Source: Nodosilinea sp. P-1105
Lineage (GTDB): Bacteria; Cyanobacteriota; Cyanobacteriia; Phormidesmidales; Phormidesmidaceae
Length of the DNA: 64,000 nucleotides
NCBI RefSeq assembly: GCF_012911975.1
Contig: NZ_SMDQ01000022.1
Span: 1 to 64,000 of the forward strand
Direction: 5' to 3'
In this document: in pieces, positions 15,867 through 26,107 of the stretch
Position numbering within the stretch: the first letter of the stretch is position 1
How the letters are laid out: every line of letters starts with the position of its first letter
The notes under the pieces: generated by a model
Told to the model about the DNA's origin: nothing
Databases searched by the model: none
Seen by the model: only the letters and a program-made list of their open reading frames with translations
Program-made: the position numbers and the translations under genes

Positions 15867-15973
15867 AACACCTCGTTTTTGTAACAATACTTTACCTATC
15901 AAAACAGTTAATAGCGCAATCATCGTCCATCGGCGGAAGGAGATGCTCTCAGCCTTTATGGGGAGAAACTGAC

Positions 15974-16075
15974 TTAGAGCAGGCCGATAAGGGTGGCGAT
16001 CGCGGGCAGCACCCGATTCATCTCATCTAATGTGGTGTTCGACAAGTCTGCTGCTGGTAACCGCAGAGCTCCGAA
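15974..16075 (-). pseudogene. Possible leftover C-terminal gene fragment
   Basis: After an in-frame TAG, 33 codons read FGALRLPAADL, then SNTTLDEMNRVLPAIA and TLIGLL before TAA (stop at 15974-15976). The composition looks like a helical protein C terminus, but there is no start or homologous upstream part. It could be a decayed gene end or chance. The remainder of 15867-16254 shows only the probable ctaA promoter region. Confidence 0.2.
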
Positions 16076-16254
16076 CTATTGACAGTAGATGACGCTACCT
16101 CTAAGGGTACAGGTATTAATTCGGCTCCAAGGCGATCGCGATTACCGCTTGAAATCTTTTCTCTTCAATAAAGAAATACCTTGCACTGCCTAGAGACTTG
16201 ATAGGCTGAGAGTAGTATTGTCGCCCCTCCACATTTCCAAGGGTTTCGTTGTCT

Positions 16255-18651
16255 ATGCCGGTACTATCGTCCCAGCCCCAGTCTTCTGTGGTCAGTCCTG
16301 CCCCGTTACCCACGGGGCAGACCATCGTGCTCAACGTCAGCGGCATGAAATGTGCCGGCTGTGTGCGGGCAGTGGAAAATCATCTGGCCGGGGTGGAGGG
16401 GGTACGATCCGCAACGGTCAACCTGATCACCGAAGTGGCGGTGGTAGAAGCGGAAGCGGGCCAGGTCACCGCCGATGAGCTGGCGGCCCAGGTGGCCCAG
16501 GCTGGGTTTACAGCCACCCCCAGACCTGGGGATGGGACCGACTCGGCCGACCTGACAGACTGGGTAGAGCGCAAGCGTCAGGAGCAACAGCAACAGGGGC
16601 GGCGGCTGGCGATCGCGATCGCCCTGCTCATACTTTCCACTATTGGCCACCTGAAGCATTTCGGCTGGCTGACGGTACCGATACTCAGCGACCTGTGGTT
16701 CCACGCCCTGCTGGCCACCGTCACCCTGGTTGGTCCGGCCCGGCAAATTTTAGTGGACGGCTGGCAGGGGATGCAGCGACTGGCCCCCAACATGAATACC
16801 CTGGTAGCCCTGGGCAGTGGCAGTGCCTACCTGGCCAGTGTGGTCGCCCTGGGCTTTCCCCAGCTGGGGTGGGAATGCTTCTTTGACGAGCCGGTGATGC
16901 TGCTGAGCTTTATTTTGCTGGGGCGCACCCTAGAACAACGGGCTCGGTTTCAGGCGGCGGATGCCCTGCGATCGCTGGTGGAATTACAGCCCGCTGTGGC
17001 TCGGTTGATTGGGGATCCGACCAGTGCTGAGACGGCCCAAGCCGGGGTTGAGGTGCCCGCCCACTCGGTGCAGAAGGGGGAATGGGTCCAGGTGCTGCCC
17101 GGCGAGAAGATCCCCGCCGACGGTACGGTGGTGGCCGGACAGGGGACTGTGGATGAGTCCATGCTGACCGGCGAGTCCATGCCGGTGCTCAAGCAGCCGG
17201 GGGACACGGTGGTCGCTGGGACCTTAAACCAGTCAGGGGCGATCGCCCTACAGGTGACCGGCACCGGTCAAGACACTGTGCTGGCTCAGATGATTCGCCT
17301 GGTGGAAACGGCCCAGGGCCGCAAAGCGCCGATCCAGCGACTGGCGGATGTGATTTCTGGCTACTTTACCTACGGGGTAATTACCCTGGCGACCCTCACG
17401 TTTCTATTTTGGTATTTTGTCGGGCTGCCTGCCTGGCCCCAGGTGATGGATGCGGCTCTGGGCATGGCCCATGCAGGGCACCAGATGACGATGACATCAT
17501 CCACCCTGTTAGTCAGTCTGAAACTGGCGATCGCGGTGATGGTGGTAGCCTGCCCCTGTGCGTTGGGGTTAGCCACCCCCACGGCGATTTTGGTGGGGTC
17601 TGGCCTTGGGGCTGAACGGGGCCTGCTAATTCGTGGGGGTGATAGCTTAGAGACCATTCACCACCTGGATAGGGTGGTGTTTGACAAGACTGGCACCCTC
17701 ACCTCAGGTTCACCTGAGGTAACGGCCATTCACTGTGTTGATCGAGGGCTGACCGAGGCGGACCTGCTACAATTGGCCGCCACTGTAGAAAGCGGTACCC
17801 GCCATCCCCTGGCCCTGGCAATTCAGCAGGCGGCCACCAGCCGAGATTTATCCCTTTTACCGGCTGATGATTTTCAGACCCAACCGGGGCTAGGGGTTAT
17901 GGCCCAGGTCACTTGGCAAGGGCAGGGGGTTGCCTGTGTCCTAGGCAATCAGGCCTGGATGACAGAACAGAGCCTTGATCTGTCTGCGGCGGTGCAAACC
18001 CAGGTCACTGACTTAGCCAATGCCGGGCAAACAGTGGTGTATGTGGCACTGGGGGACCAGGTGGTGGGGCTATTGGCGATCGCCGATCAGCTGCGACCAG
18101 ATGCGGCCCAGGTGGTGCAAGGGTTGCAGCAGCAGGGGCTACAGGTGCAGGTGCTAACGGGCGATCGTCCCGAAGTGGCTAGGGCGATCGCGGCCCAACT
18201 GAACTTGGATCCCAACCAAGTGCAGGCCGATGTGTCGCCCCAGGACAAGGTCGATGCCATTCGCCAACTCCAAGCCGCCCAGCACACTGTCGCCCTGGTG
18301 GGGGATGGCATCAACGATGCCCCGGCCCTGGCCCAGGCCGATGTGGGAATCAGCCTCCATTCCGGCACCGACATCGCCATGGAAACGGCTGACGTCATTC
18401 TCATGGGGGATCATTTGTCCGGGGTGCTGGATATCCTGGTCCTCAGCCGAGCCACTTTCAATAAAATCCGTCAGAACCTCGCCTGGGCCTTCGCCTACAA
18501 CCTGGTGGCGATTCCCCTGGCGGCAGGGGTACTGTTGCCCACCGTCGGCATTAGCCTCAGCCCAGCCGCAGCCGGGGGTATGATGGCCTTCAGTTCGGTG
18601 GCGGTGGTGGTCAATTCGCTGCTGCTGCGGCGGCACGCTGCCCTGACGTAG
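16255..18651 (+). CDS. ctaA: Copper-transporting P1B-type ATPase CtaA
   Basis: The protein is 798 aa from ATG 16255; a TTG at 16249 would add two residues. One N-terminal metal-binding domain carries GMKCAGC (Cys33, Cys36). Eight membrane helices are expected, with the CPC motif (Cys433, Cys435) in [13 protein letters not shown], the phosphorylated Asp477 in [15 protein letters not shown], and the hinge [14 protein letters not shown]. The stretches [20 protein letters not shown] and [20 protein letters not shown] closely match cyanobacterial CtaA rather than PacS. CtaA loads Cu(I) across the plasma membrane for delivery to plastocyanin and cytochrome oxidase. Its stop codon lies inside a dispersed repeat (18646-18675). 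Confidence 0.88.
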   Translation: MPVLSSQPQSSVVSPAPLPTGQTIVLNVSGMKCAGCVRAVENHLAGVEGVRSATVNLITEVAVVEAEAGQVTADELAAQVAQAGFTATPRPGDGTDSADLTDWVERKRQEQQQQGRRLAIAIALLILSTIGHLKHFGWLTVPILSDLWFHALLATVTLVGPARQILVDGWQGMQRLAPNMNTLVALGSGSAYLASVVALGFPQLGWECFFDEPVMLLSFILLGRTLEQRARFQAADALRSLVELQPAVARLIGDPTSAETAQAGVEVPAHSVQKGEWVQVLPGEKIPADGTVVAGQGTVDESMLTGESMPVLKQPGDTVVAGTLNQSGAIALQVTGTGQDTVLAQMIRLVETAQGRKAPIQRLADVISGYFTYGVITLATLTFLFWYFVGLPAWPQVMDAALGMAHAGHQMTMTSSTLLVSLKLAIAVMVVACPCALGLATPTAILVGSGLGAERGLLIRGGDSLETIHHLDRVVFDKTGTLTSGSPEVTAIHCVDRGLTEADLLQLAATVESGTRHPLALAIQQAATSRDLSLLPADDFQTQPGLGVMAQVTWQGQGVACVLGNQAWMTEQSLDLSAAVQTQVTDLANAGQTVVYVALGDQVVGLLAIADQLRPDAAQVVQGLQQQGLQVQVLTGDRPEVARAIAAQLNLDPNQVQADVSPQDKVDAIRQLQAAQHTVALVGDGINDAPALAQADVGISLHSGTDIAMETADVILMGDHLSGVLDILVLSRATFNKIRQNLAWAFAYNLVAIPLAAGVLLPTVGISLSPAAAGGMMAFSSVAVVVNSLLLRRHAALT

Positions 18652-18827
18652 CGGACACCTGGGTTCGCCCCTACGTCGCCTCCCTCACGTTGCCATTTCC
18701 TGGGGTTATCATTCCCCTGGCAGGGCGGACACCTGGGTCCGCCCCTACGGCATTCCCCCCTCCCCGACCGGTGCATTGCGCCCCAGGTTGACCACCAATA
18801 TCTAGACCCCGACCGCTAATGCACCCT
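18646..18827. repeat. Dispersed repeat block A (right copy, inverted)
   Basis: Read on the minus strand this segment repeats the block at 125-330. The GTGCATTAGCGGTCGGGG leader is at 18807-18827 and GCAATGCACCGGTCG at about 18766-18780. A full palindromic unit (GGGCGGAC/GTCC GCCC type) spans 18711-18749, and a second diverged unit spans 18646-18675, with GACGTAG/CTACGTC ends. The TAG at 18649-18651 is the ctaA stop codon. The two blocks lie about 18.4 kb apart in opposite orientation. Confidence 0.85.
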
Positions 18828-18829
18828 AC

Positions 18830-18950
18830 AATTTCAATTCAAAATTCAAAATTCAAAATTCAAAATTCACCCCCCCCACCTTCCCCATCACCCCATCACC
18901 CCACTTCCCCATCACCCCACTTCCCCATCACCCCACTTCCCCATCACCCC
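18830..18950. repeat. Low-complexity tandem repeats upstream of the DUF427 gene
   Basis: An AAAATTC heptamer array spans about 18834-18868. It is followed by a C-rich array of a roughly 16-bp unit (CCCCATCACCCCACTT and variants) to about 18950. The frame is open through it and would add a Pro/His-rich N terminus to the next protein, but it is more likely non-coding slippage DNA. Confidence 0.75.
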
Positions 18951-18953
18951 ACC

Positions 18954-19457
18954 ATGCCCACCCCAACCAACCCCATCCCCCCCGGTCCCGGTCAAGAATC
19001 CGTTTGGGACTATCCCCGTCCTCCCCGAGTAGAGGAGTCATCTCGTCATATTCAGGTGCTCTTTAATGGCGTGGTAATCGCCGACTCTCGACAGACGAAG
19101 CGGGTTCTAGAAACCAGCCATCCGCCGGTTTACTACATGCCGCCAGTGGACGTACAAATGTCCTATCTGCACCCCAGTCCTCGCCGGACCTACTGCGAAT
19201 GGAAAGGCAGCGCCCAATACTTTACGGTGGTTGTGGGCGATCGCCAGGTGGCCAATGGGGCCTGGTGTTACCCGCAGCCCACGGCAGAGCGATTTCTGGG
19301 TATCGCTAACTTTATAGCGGTTTACCCTGGCTTAATGGACGCCTGCTATGTGGATGGAGAGCAGGTTCAGGCCCAGCCAGGGGATTTCTATGGCGGTTGG
19401 ATTACCCAGAATATCGTGGGGCCTTTCAAAGGGGGGCAGGGTACCTGGGGGTGGTAA
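18954..19457 (+). CDS. DUF427 domain protein
   Basis: From ATG 18954 the product is 167 aa; an earlier in-frame ATG at 18819 lies inside repeat DNA and is rejected. The DUF427 core is clear: HIQVLFNGVVIADSRQTKRVLE, PPVYYMPPVDVQMSYL, TYCEWKGSAQYFTV, ANGAWCYPQP, and GIANFIAVYPGLMDACYVDGE. DUF427 proteins are small soluble beta-tent folds of unknown activity, common in cyanobacteria and actinobacteria. No partner gene is evident: the neighbours are ctaA with repeats upstream and a convergent hypothetical gene downstream. Confidence 0.88.
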   Translation: MPTPTNPIPPGPGQESVWDYPRPPRVEESSRHIQVLFNGVVIADSRQTKRVLETSHPPVYYMPPVDVQMSYLHPSPRRTYCEWKGSAQYFTVVVGDRQVANGAWCYPQPTAERFLGIANFIAVYPGLMDACYVDGEQVQAQPGDFYGGWITQNIVGPFKGGQGTWGW

Positions 19458-19487
19458 CTAAACCCCTAAGGCGAATTATGTCTGTCT

Positions 19488-19555
19488 AGATCCCAGGGTT
19501 CTGCCCTGGGACCTCCCAAAATTTATGATCTATAAACCTAAGAACCCTGGGATCT
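19488..19555. terminator. Overlapping inverted repeats between convergent genes
   Basis: AGATCCCAGGGTTCT (19488-19502) is a perfect 15-bp inverted partner of AGAACCCTGGGATCT (19541-19555). In addition, TCCCAGGG (19491-19498) can instead pair with CCCTGGGA (19504-19511) as a tight hairpin, so two exclusive structures compete. The position between the stops at 19457 and 19579 suggests a bidirectional terminator. Confidence 0.6.
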
Positions 19556-19578
19556 GGAGCGGCGTTTTAGTGGGGGTC

Positions 19579-20358
19579 TCAGTCGAGGGGGGAGTCTGGC
19601 ACGGAACTACAGGTGGGGGCAATGCCCAGGGTATCGCGGCTGTTGGTGAGGACGTCTACGGCTCGCTTTAGCTTGGCCTCTAGGAAGCGTTTTTGATCCA
19701 GCAGTTGCCTGAGCTTTTGGTGTCGAGCAATGGCCAAGCTAATGGTGGATAGCTGTTCAGGCGGGCAGGGGAAATAGTGGACCCGGCCGTCTGAATCGAG
19801 ACTACACAACCGGTAGGAGGGCGCATTGATCTCTGCGTTGGGGGCTAGGGCAGGGGGAGATCCACCAGCTTGCTCCACGGACTCGCACAGCTGATCGACA
19901 TAACCTGATAGGGCCTGGGGATCACCATGACGTAGTAAAGCGGCATCAACCCCAGCCAGTCCCGCGTTGCTGTCGATAGTTTCTAGCCAGCCATCCACGA
20001 TGGGGCCTTCCAAATAGAGGTCTTGAATCTGCTGCATCGTTTGCTTCAGGTCGTGGTGCCAGGTGTTAACCGCCATCTGAATATCTTGTAACACCTTGAT
20101 CGCCAGCGCTGGGTTGGCATCGTGGCGATGGCGACTAAAGCTAGGTCGCTTGCGCCGGGGTAGGGCGGGCAGTTGGGAGGATGGGGGTTGGGTTGGGAAA
20201 GCAGTGACTGGGGTTTTGCTGGTCGTCTTGGCTGGGCCATGGCTGGCAATGTTGAAGGAGACAGTTCGCCGTGGTTCTGCCGCCACCGAGGGGGGCTGAC
20301 CTGGGGCAGTAACGGGGGCCAGGGAGGGTAATTCAATCGATTCTGACGGATAAGCCAT
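19579..20358 (-). CDS. Conserved hypothetical protein, 259 aa
   Basis: I do not recognise a named family. Residues 1-85 are Pro/Ser/Thr-rich with a basic patch (LPRRKRPSFSRHRH) and look disordered. Residues about 90-130 form a helix (KVLQDIQMAVNTWHHDLKQTMQQ), and residues about 185-245 include a short beta segment (YRLCSLDSDGRVHYFPC) then a coiled-coil-like helix (ISLAIARHQKLRQLLDQKRFLEAKLKRAV). There is no signal peptide or membrane segment. It precedes nothing on its strand closely; moaA lies upstream on the same strand with about 115 bp between. Confidence 0.7.
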   Translation of the reverse strand: MAYPSESIELPSLAPVTAPGQPPSVAAEPRRTVSFNIASHGPAKTTSKTPVTAFPTQPPSSQLPALPRRKRPSFSRHRHDANPALAIKVLQDIQMAVNTWHHDLKQTMQQIQDLYLEGPIVDGWLETIDSNAGLAGVDAALLRHGDPQALSGYVDQLCESVEQAGGSPPALAPNAEINAPSYRLCSLDSDGRVHYFPCPPEQLSTISLAIARHQKLRQLLDQKRFLEAKLKRAVDVLTNSRDTLGIAPTCSSVPDSPLD

Positions 20359-20473
20359 GGTGGTTGGACCCAGTAACGCCAGGGCGAAGGTTGGAAACCC
20401 ATTGACGCGATCGCCCTCGATTCAATTTATACCTAAAATCGCTGGGTTTGAGCCACTCCCTATACATCTTCAC

Positions 20474-21460
20474 CTAACCGCCAATTTGGGACATGGTACG
20501 GCTGTAGGCCCCCGTCACCCCCGAGTCTCGCATTTTGAAGTTAATGTCGGGCTTAGCCGCCAGCAGGTCTCCCACCTGGCGACGCAATTGCACCAAGTCT
20601 CCCCCCTGGCGCAAAGGTGTCTTGAGATCAAGTTGGCCGGTTTCGTTCAGCAGGCAGGGACGTAGCCACCCATCGGCCGAGAGGCGCATCCGGTTGCAGC
20701 GATCGCAAAAACATTCCGACATTTGACTAATGAACCCTACGGTGCCCATGGCCCCGGGAATTTGAAAGACATCGGCAGGACCGTTGCCAGTGACGGTACC
20801 GGCTTGTAGGCCCCAACGCTGACGAATGCGATCGCGAATCTGTTCCGAATCCACCCAGCCGCGGTGCTTAAATAAACTATCGTTACCAATCGGCATGAAC
20901 TCAATAAACCGCACGTGCCACTGGCGATCCAGCGTTAACGCCGCCAGATCCAAAATCTCGTGATCATTCACCCCAGGGATCACCACCACATTCAGCTTTA
21001 GGGGGGAAAACCCAACCCGGTGCGCCGCCTGAATCCCTTGCCAGACGTCATACCAGCGCGATCGCCCCCGGCCACCGACAATCTGCTGAAACACCTCAGG
21101 CTCTAACGAATCTAAGCTGATATTAATCCGTCGCAGTCCTGCCTCCCAAAGGTCCTGGGCCAGCTTGCTGAGGAGAAAAGCATTAGTCGTCATAGCCAAA
21201 TCCTGGGTCCCCGGCAACTGGGAAATGTCTCGCACAATCTCCACCACATCTGGTCGAATCAAGGGCTCTCCCCCGGTCAGCCGAAAGCGGCAAAATCCCA
21301 GGGGTAGAAATACCTGCTGCAGCAGAGTATTTAACTCGTCCCGAGTCAGCCAATCCCGCTGCTGCACATACTGCAAATCAACCCCCTCCGGCATGCAGTA
21401 CTGACACTGAAAATTACAGCGATCAATCAGGCTAATGCGTAGGTAGTCAATGGTAGGCAT
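20474..21460 (-). CDS. moaA: GTP 3',8-cyclase MoaA (molybdenum cofactor synthesis)
   Basis: The 328-aa protein is a radical SAM enzyme with CNFQCQYC (Cys15, Cys19, Cys22) binding the SAM cluster and the second 4Fe-4S site at Cys252, Cys255 and Cys269 ([18 protein letters not shown]). [11 protein letters not shown] is the SAM-binding GGE motif, and the conserved Gly-Gly C terminus (SQIGG) is present. It converts GTP to 3',8-cyclo-GTP, the first step of molybdopterin synthesis. No other moa/moe gene is in the window, so it stands apart from its pathway. Molybdopterin would serve nitrate reductase. Confidence 0.95.
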   Translation of the reverse strand: MPTIDYLRISLIDRCNFQCQYCMPEGVDLQYVQQRDWLTRDELNTLLQQVFLPLGFCRFRLTGGEPLIRPDVVEIVRDISQLPGTQDLAMTTNAFLLSKLAQDLWEAGLRRINISLDSLEPEVFQQIVGGRGRSRWYDVWQGIQAAHRVGFSPLKLNVVVIPGVNDHEILDLAALTLDRQWHVRFIEFMPIGNDSLFKHRGWVDSEQIRDRIRQRWGLQAGTVTGNGPADVFQIPGAMGTVGFISQMSECFCDRCNRMRLSADGWLRPCLLNETGQLDLKTPLRQGGDLVQLRRQVGDLLAAKPDINFKMRDSGVTGAYSRTMSQIGG

Positions 21461-21609
21461 TGGGTTAGCGGGGGGGATGGTTCAGGGAGTGCAGGATCAG
21501 TTTAGCAACAGATAGATTGTTAAAGCAGGCTGTGGCACTCTCATCCAGTGAAGACAATGGGGAAAGCTGCCTTTTGCCTTTGCCGCCGCCGAGGGTCGGT
21601 TATCGCGAC

Positions 21610-21636
21610 TTACCGAACGGTTCTGGCAACGATAAT
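21610..21636 (+). promoter_or_regulatory. Candidate groEL promoter
   Basis: TTACCG (21610-21615) and GATAAT (21631-21636) could serve as -35 and -10 boxes, although the 15-bp spacing is short. The -10 box ends 9 bp before the CIRCE element, so repressor binding would block initiation. Confidence 0.35.
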
Positions 21637-21645
21637 CTAGCGAAG

Positions 21646-23380
<1,735 letters not shown>

Positions 23381-23434
23381 TCCCAGGCGCTAGCTATTCT
23401 GCCACAGGCGTCAGCCAGAACCATGGCTAGGGAG

Positions 23435-23462
23435 GCAGGAGGTTGCGATCGCAACCTCCTGC
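23435..23462. terminator. 28-bp perfect palindrome with HIP1 at its centre
   Basis: GCAGGAGGTTGC (23435-23446), GATC, GCAACCTCCTGC (23451-23462), followed by TTTCT. The centre reads TGCGATCGCA, so the HIP1 octamer forms the tip of the hairpin. It lies 54 bp after the groEL stop and 20 bp before the end of the convergent exonuclease gene, and probably terminates both. Confidence 0.7.
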
Positions 23463-23481
23463 TTTCTGCTATGGGTATCAG

Positions 23482-24303
23482 CTATAGATTCAGTAGCAAC
23501 TGTTGGGGATAAAGCTCTTGATACAACGTCTCAAGGTCGCCACGGCGATATAGATAACGGTTGCTGCGGCGGGAGGCGCGATACTCGCAACCCCGTTGAT
23601 CCAGCTGCTGTTGTAGCTCTCGTTTTGTGCAGGTAAACGCCTTAGCAGCCTCCCGCAGGGGAATCCACTGCTGGGCAAATTGCTGACGCAGGGCACTATC
23701 GCTCAACTCCCCCAGTTGGGTGAGGAGTACATTGGCCAATAGCCAGCAAGCTTTCGTGTCTGCTAGGGCGCGATGCGATCGCCCTACATCAAAGCCAAAA
23801 TGTTGAACCAGTTGGGGTAAGCTGCGAGATGGCAAATCTGCCAGCAGTAGCCGAGACAACAGGACCGTACAAAATTGCTGGCGATCGGGGCGTTGGAACG
23901 TTTTTCCTAAGCGATGATACTCCGACTGAATAAAGCTGTAGTCAAAAGTCAAATTATGAGCGGTCAAAGTTCCCTGGTTAAGCCGTGGCTGCAGCCCTGA
24001 CCACACCGCCTCCGCCGTTTGCCCTTGACGCACCATCGCCGTTGTGATTCCGGTTAGTCGAGTAATCATGGCAGGCACAGACACATTGGCATTGACCATG
24101 ACGCTAGTCTCATAGGTGATTCCCGCTTGCAGAGAGCCCTGAATCACCGCGATTTCAATCACCCGCCCATCTCTTGCACGGGAACCAGTCGTTTCCACGT
24201 CCACAACCGTCAACTGAGCTTCAGTAAGCTGTCGGTAATAGGTCAATAAATGGTCCGATAACAGGGTTGACTGAGCAATGCCAGAAGCAGAAACAGGAAT
24301 CAT
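23482..24303 (-). CDS. DEDDh-family 3'-5' exonuclease (DnaQ-like)
   Basis: The product is 273 aa from ATG 24303; a TTG at 24315 would add four residues. The exonuclease domain (about 30-195) shows ExoI VVDVETTGSRARDGRVIEIA (D-x-E), ExoII LTAHNLTFDYSFI with Asp, and ExoIII HRALADTKACWLL with His and Asp, the DEDDh set. The last 70 residues are a separate basic region (LREAAKAFTCTKRELQQQLDQRG, RRSNRYLYRRGDL) that may bind DNA or RNA. It is probably a stand-alone proofreading or repair nuclease. It is convergent with groEL. Confidence 0.87.
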   Translation of the reverse strand: MIPVSASGIAQSTLLSDHLLTYYRQLTEAQLTVVDVETTGSRARDGRVIEIAVIQGSLQAGITYETSVMVNANVSVPAMITRLTGITTAMVRQGQTAEAVWSGLQPRLNQGTLTAHNLTFDYSFIQSEYHRLGKTFQRPDRQQFCTVLLSRLLLADLPSRSLPQLVQHFGFDVGRSHRALADTKACWLLANVLLTQLGELSDSALRQQFAQQWIPLREAAKAFTCTKRELQQQLDQRGCEYRASRRSNRYLYRRGDLETLYQELYPQQLLLNL

Positions 24304-24399
24304 GACCGATGCCAAGGAGGATAGTCCCTCTAAGGTGCCACAAAATTCGAGACCTGAAATATCTCCCAGAATATTTGGGGAGACTCGTCCCAGCGTAGC

Positions 24400-24580
24400 T
24401 CAGCTAAATACTAATCCAAACTAATCCAAGGTTTTAGCTGAATCAGCGGGAAGCCCCGCACTCTAGGTGTTAGCGTAAGCTTGCCGCAAGTAGAGCCTGA
24501 ATGTCGGGATGTAGGCCGTAGTGAAATCTCCTGTGGTAGCGACAAAACTAGCTAGGGGTGAAATATCCCTAGCATTAAGA
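24400..24580. other. Structured intergenic segment, possible IS200/IS605-type end remnant
   Basis: The gap 24304-24659 has no gene. It contains GAATCAGCGGGAAGCCCCGC (about 24441-24460), then CTCTA...TAGAG bracketing a CTTGCCGCAAG palindrome (about 24462-24498), then CTAGGG/CCCTAG (about 24550-24575). GAATCA-CGGGAAGC-type motifs followed by a hairpin resemble what I recall from the right end of tnpB-bearing IS605-family elements in cyanobacteria. No transposase or TnpB codons are present. The assignment is inference. Confidence 0.3.
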
Positions 24581-24659
24581 AGCTGATTGAATTTGTCGGG
24601 CTTAAGCGACTGACCGCCCCCCCCACTCAAGGGAAAACCGTTATCTTCTTTGTGCTTGA

Positions 24660-25616
24660 TTAACGGATAGAGTTGGCATCAATGACTTCGTCAGCTTCGT
24701 CACTGACCTTTGATTTACGCCATAACCTTGTCCACCGCTCTTTCACGATCAACCATAGAAATGGCAAGTCATCCAGCAGATAGCGCTTCCAAAGGCGTTT
24801 AGGCTCAGACATCAACCGGTATAACCATTCTAACCCCAACTGGCTAACCAACTCGGGTGCGCGCGGCTTATGACCAGCTTCAAAGTCAATGGCAGCCCCC
24901 ACAGCTAAGAAAATATCAATGTTAGGCAGTTGATCCTTATGCTTAGCGATCCACTTTTCCTGCTTAGGAGCTCCAACCCCAACCACCAGTACATTAGCTG
25001 AGGATTGGCGAATCATGGTAAGGATTTTTTCACATTCTGCCTCATTTTTTTCAAATCCAAAGGAAGGAGAGTGGGCTTGCACGATAATCTGACGACCAAT
25101 GCGTTGGTTAATCCGGGACTGAGCCTGGCGGGCCACTCCCTCTCTACCTCCTAACAGGAAGATCTTAATATGTTCGTTGTGGCGGTGGTGCTCACAAAAC
25201 ATGGGGAAGAGGTCGGAGCCGGAAATCTTGGCTTTGATAGGTGTGCCTAGGAATTTAGAAGCAAGCAATAACACCTGGCTGTCACAAACACGGAAGTCTG
25301 CCTGGCTGTAAGCTTTTACAAAATCAATATCCTTTTGGAGCTTCATTAAATGATCAACGTTAGGGGTAAAAACAACTCCTTTTTCTAGCTGCTCCAAGAA
25401 ATCACTGACAGAAATATTATCAATCGGAATATTTAAAATCTCGACCTGATTTTGGATGCGCTCATACTGCTGCTTTCTCAATTCACGAGCAGTCGATTCT
25501 AAAGCAGCTTTACGAAACTGCTTGTAAAGTTGCTTTACATCCTGAGCTGGAACCTGCCGCGAACCGGCTGATTCTAGTTCAGGTGGTGAGATTGACTCGG
25601 TGGACAGTGGCTCCAT
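24660..25616 (-). CDS. WecG/TagA/CpsF-family glycosyltransferase
   Basis: From ATG 25616 the protein has 318 aa; an ATG at 25685 in frame would add 23 residues. TagA-family anchors are NVDHLMKLQKDIDFVKAYSQADF, a ligand-binding GSDLFPMF, IKIFLLGGREGVA, GVGAPKQEKWIAKHKDQLPN, VGAAIDFEAG, and the C-terminal LEWLYRLMSEPKRLWKRYLLDDLPF, a membrane-associating segment in this family. These enzymes add an N-acetylmannosaminyl- or glucosyl-type residue to a lipid-linked glycan, so a role in extracellular polysaccharide or cell-surface glycan is likely. An extra helical region at about 20-75 is less usual. No other glycan genes are adjacent. The DNA here looks slightly more AT-rich than its neighbours. 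Confidence 0.88.
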   Translation of the reverse strand: MEPLSTESISPPELESAGSRQVPAQDVKQLYKQFRKAALESTARELRKQQYERIQNQVEILNIPIDNISVSDFLEQLEKGVVFTPNVDHLMKLQKDIDFVKAYSQADFRVCDSQVLLLASKFLGTPIKAKISGSDLFPMFCEHHRHNEHIKIFLLGGREGVARQAQSRINQRIGRQIIVQAHSPSFGFEKNEAECEKILTMIRQSSANVLVVGVGAPKQEKWIAKHKDQLPNIDIFLAVGAAIDFEAGHKPRAPELVSQLGLEWLYRLMSEPKRLWKRYLLDDLPFLWLIVKERWTRLWRKSKVSDEADEVIDANSIR

Positions 25617-26107
25617 AGGGCTATCTGTATTCAGGACTCTGTGCAAATATAGATTTAGATTTCTTTTAATAGCTATCCAGGGCAAATTGTTGGTCAGCGA
25701 TCATAGGAGCTGACTAAACGCTACCCAACAGAACTTTGAATGTGTTTAGAAAGCCCCGATTAATCTAATGTCCAGCTCTTCCAGAAAGACAGGGCATATA
25801 ACCTAAGCCAGATAAGAGGGGCGACATCACATGTCGAACGGTATCATAATTGTCAGTGAGGTAACACTATCGGTAAAGAAACTGTGTGTTGATCCTAAAC
25901 GAGGGACTAACCCATGCCCTGTCTTTCACATCGGGTTCATAAAAGCTGAATAAGTGTGTAAAGTCTAAATAACTTGAGATTTAAAATCGGTGCATGTTCC
26001 CTAAAGGGACATGGGCTGCGGGATAGGCCGTCAAACGGGTATGTCTAGGGCGACCTGGGTCGACGGTCTACCTGACGTTAGCTCTGTACTCACTGTGTGG
26101 CTTTCCC
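25617..26107. other. Intergenic region upstream of flv1
   Basis: About 490 bp separates the divergent glycosyltransferase and flv1 genes. It contains a near-perfect stem CATGTTCCCT-AA-AGGGACATG (about 25992-26012) and AT-rich stretches that could hold promoters for both. No coding frame is convincing. It is probably a regulatory region with a long flv1 leader. Confidence 0.4.

Noticed and set aside
16116-16346. 76-aa minus-strand frame overlapping the ctaA start
   Set aside because: Its N-terminal third is antisense to the CtaA metal-binding domain and the rest lacks recognisable features.
18087-18636. Minus-strand frames (105 and 160 aa) under ctaA
   Set aside because: They are antisense to the conserved P-type ATPase hinge region with no independent start signals or motifs.
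18880-18950. CRISPR-like array
   Set aside because: The units are short, contiguous and lack spacers, so this is a simple tandem repeat. No cas gene is in the window.
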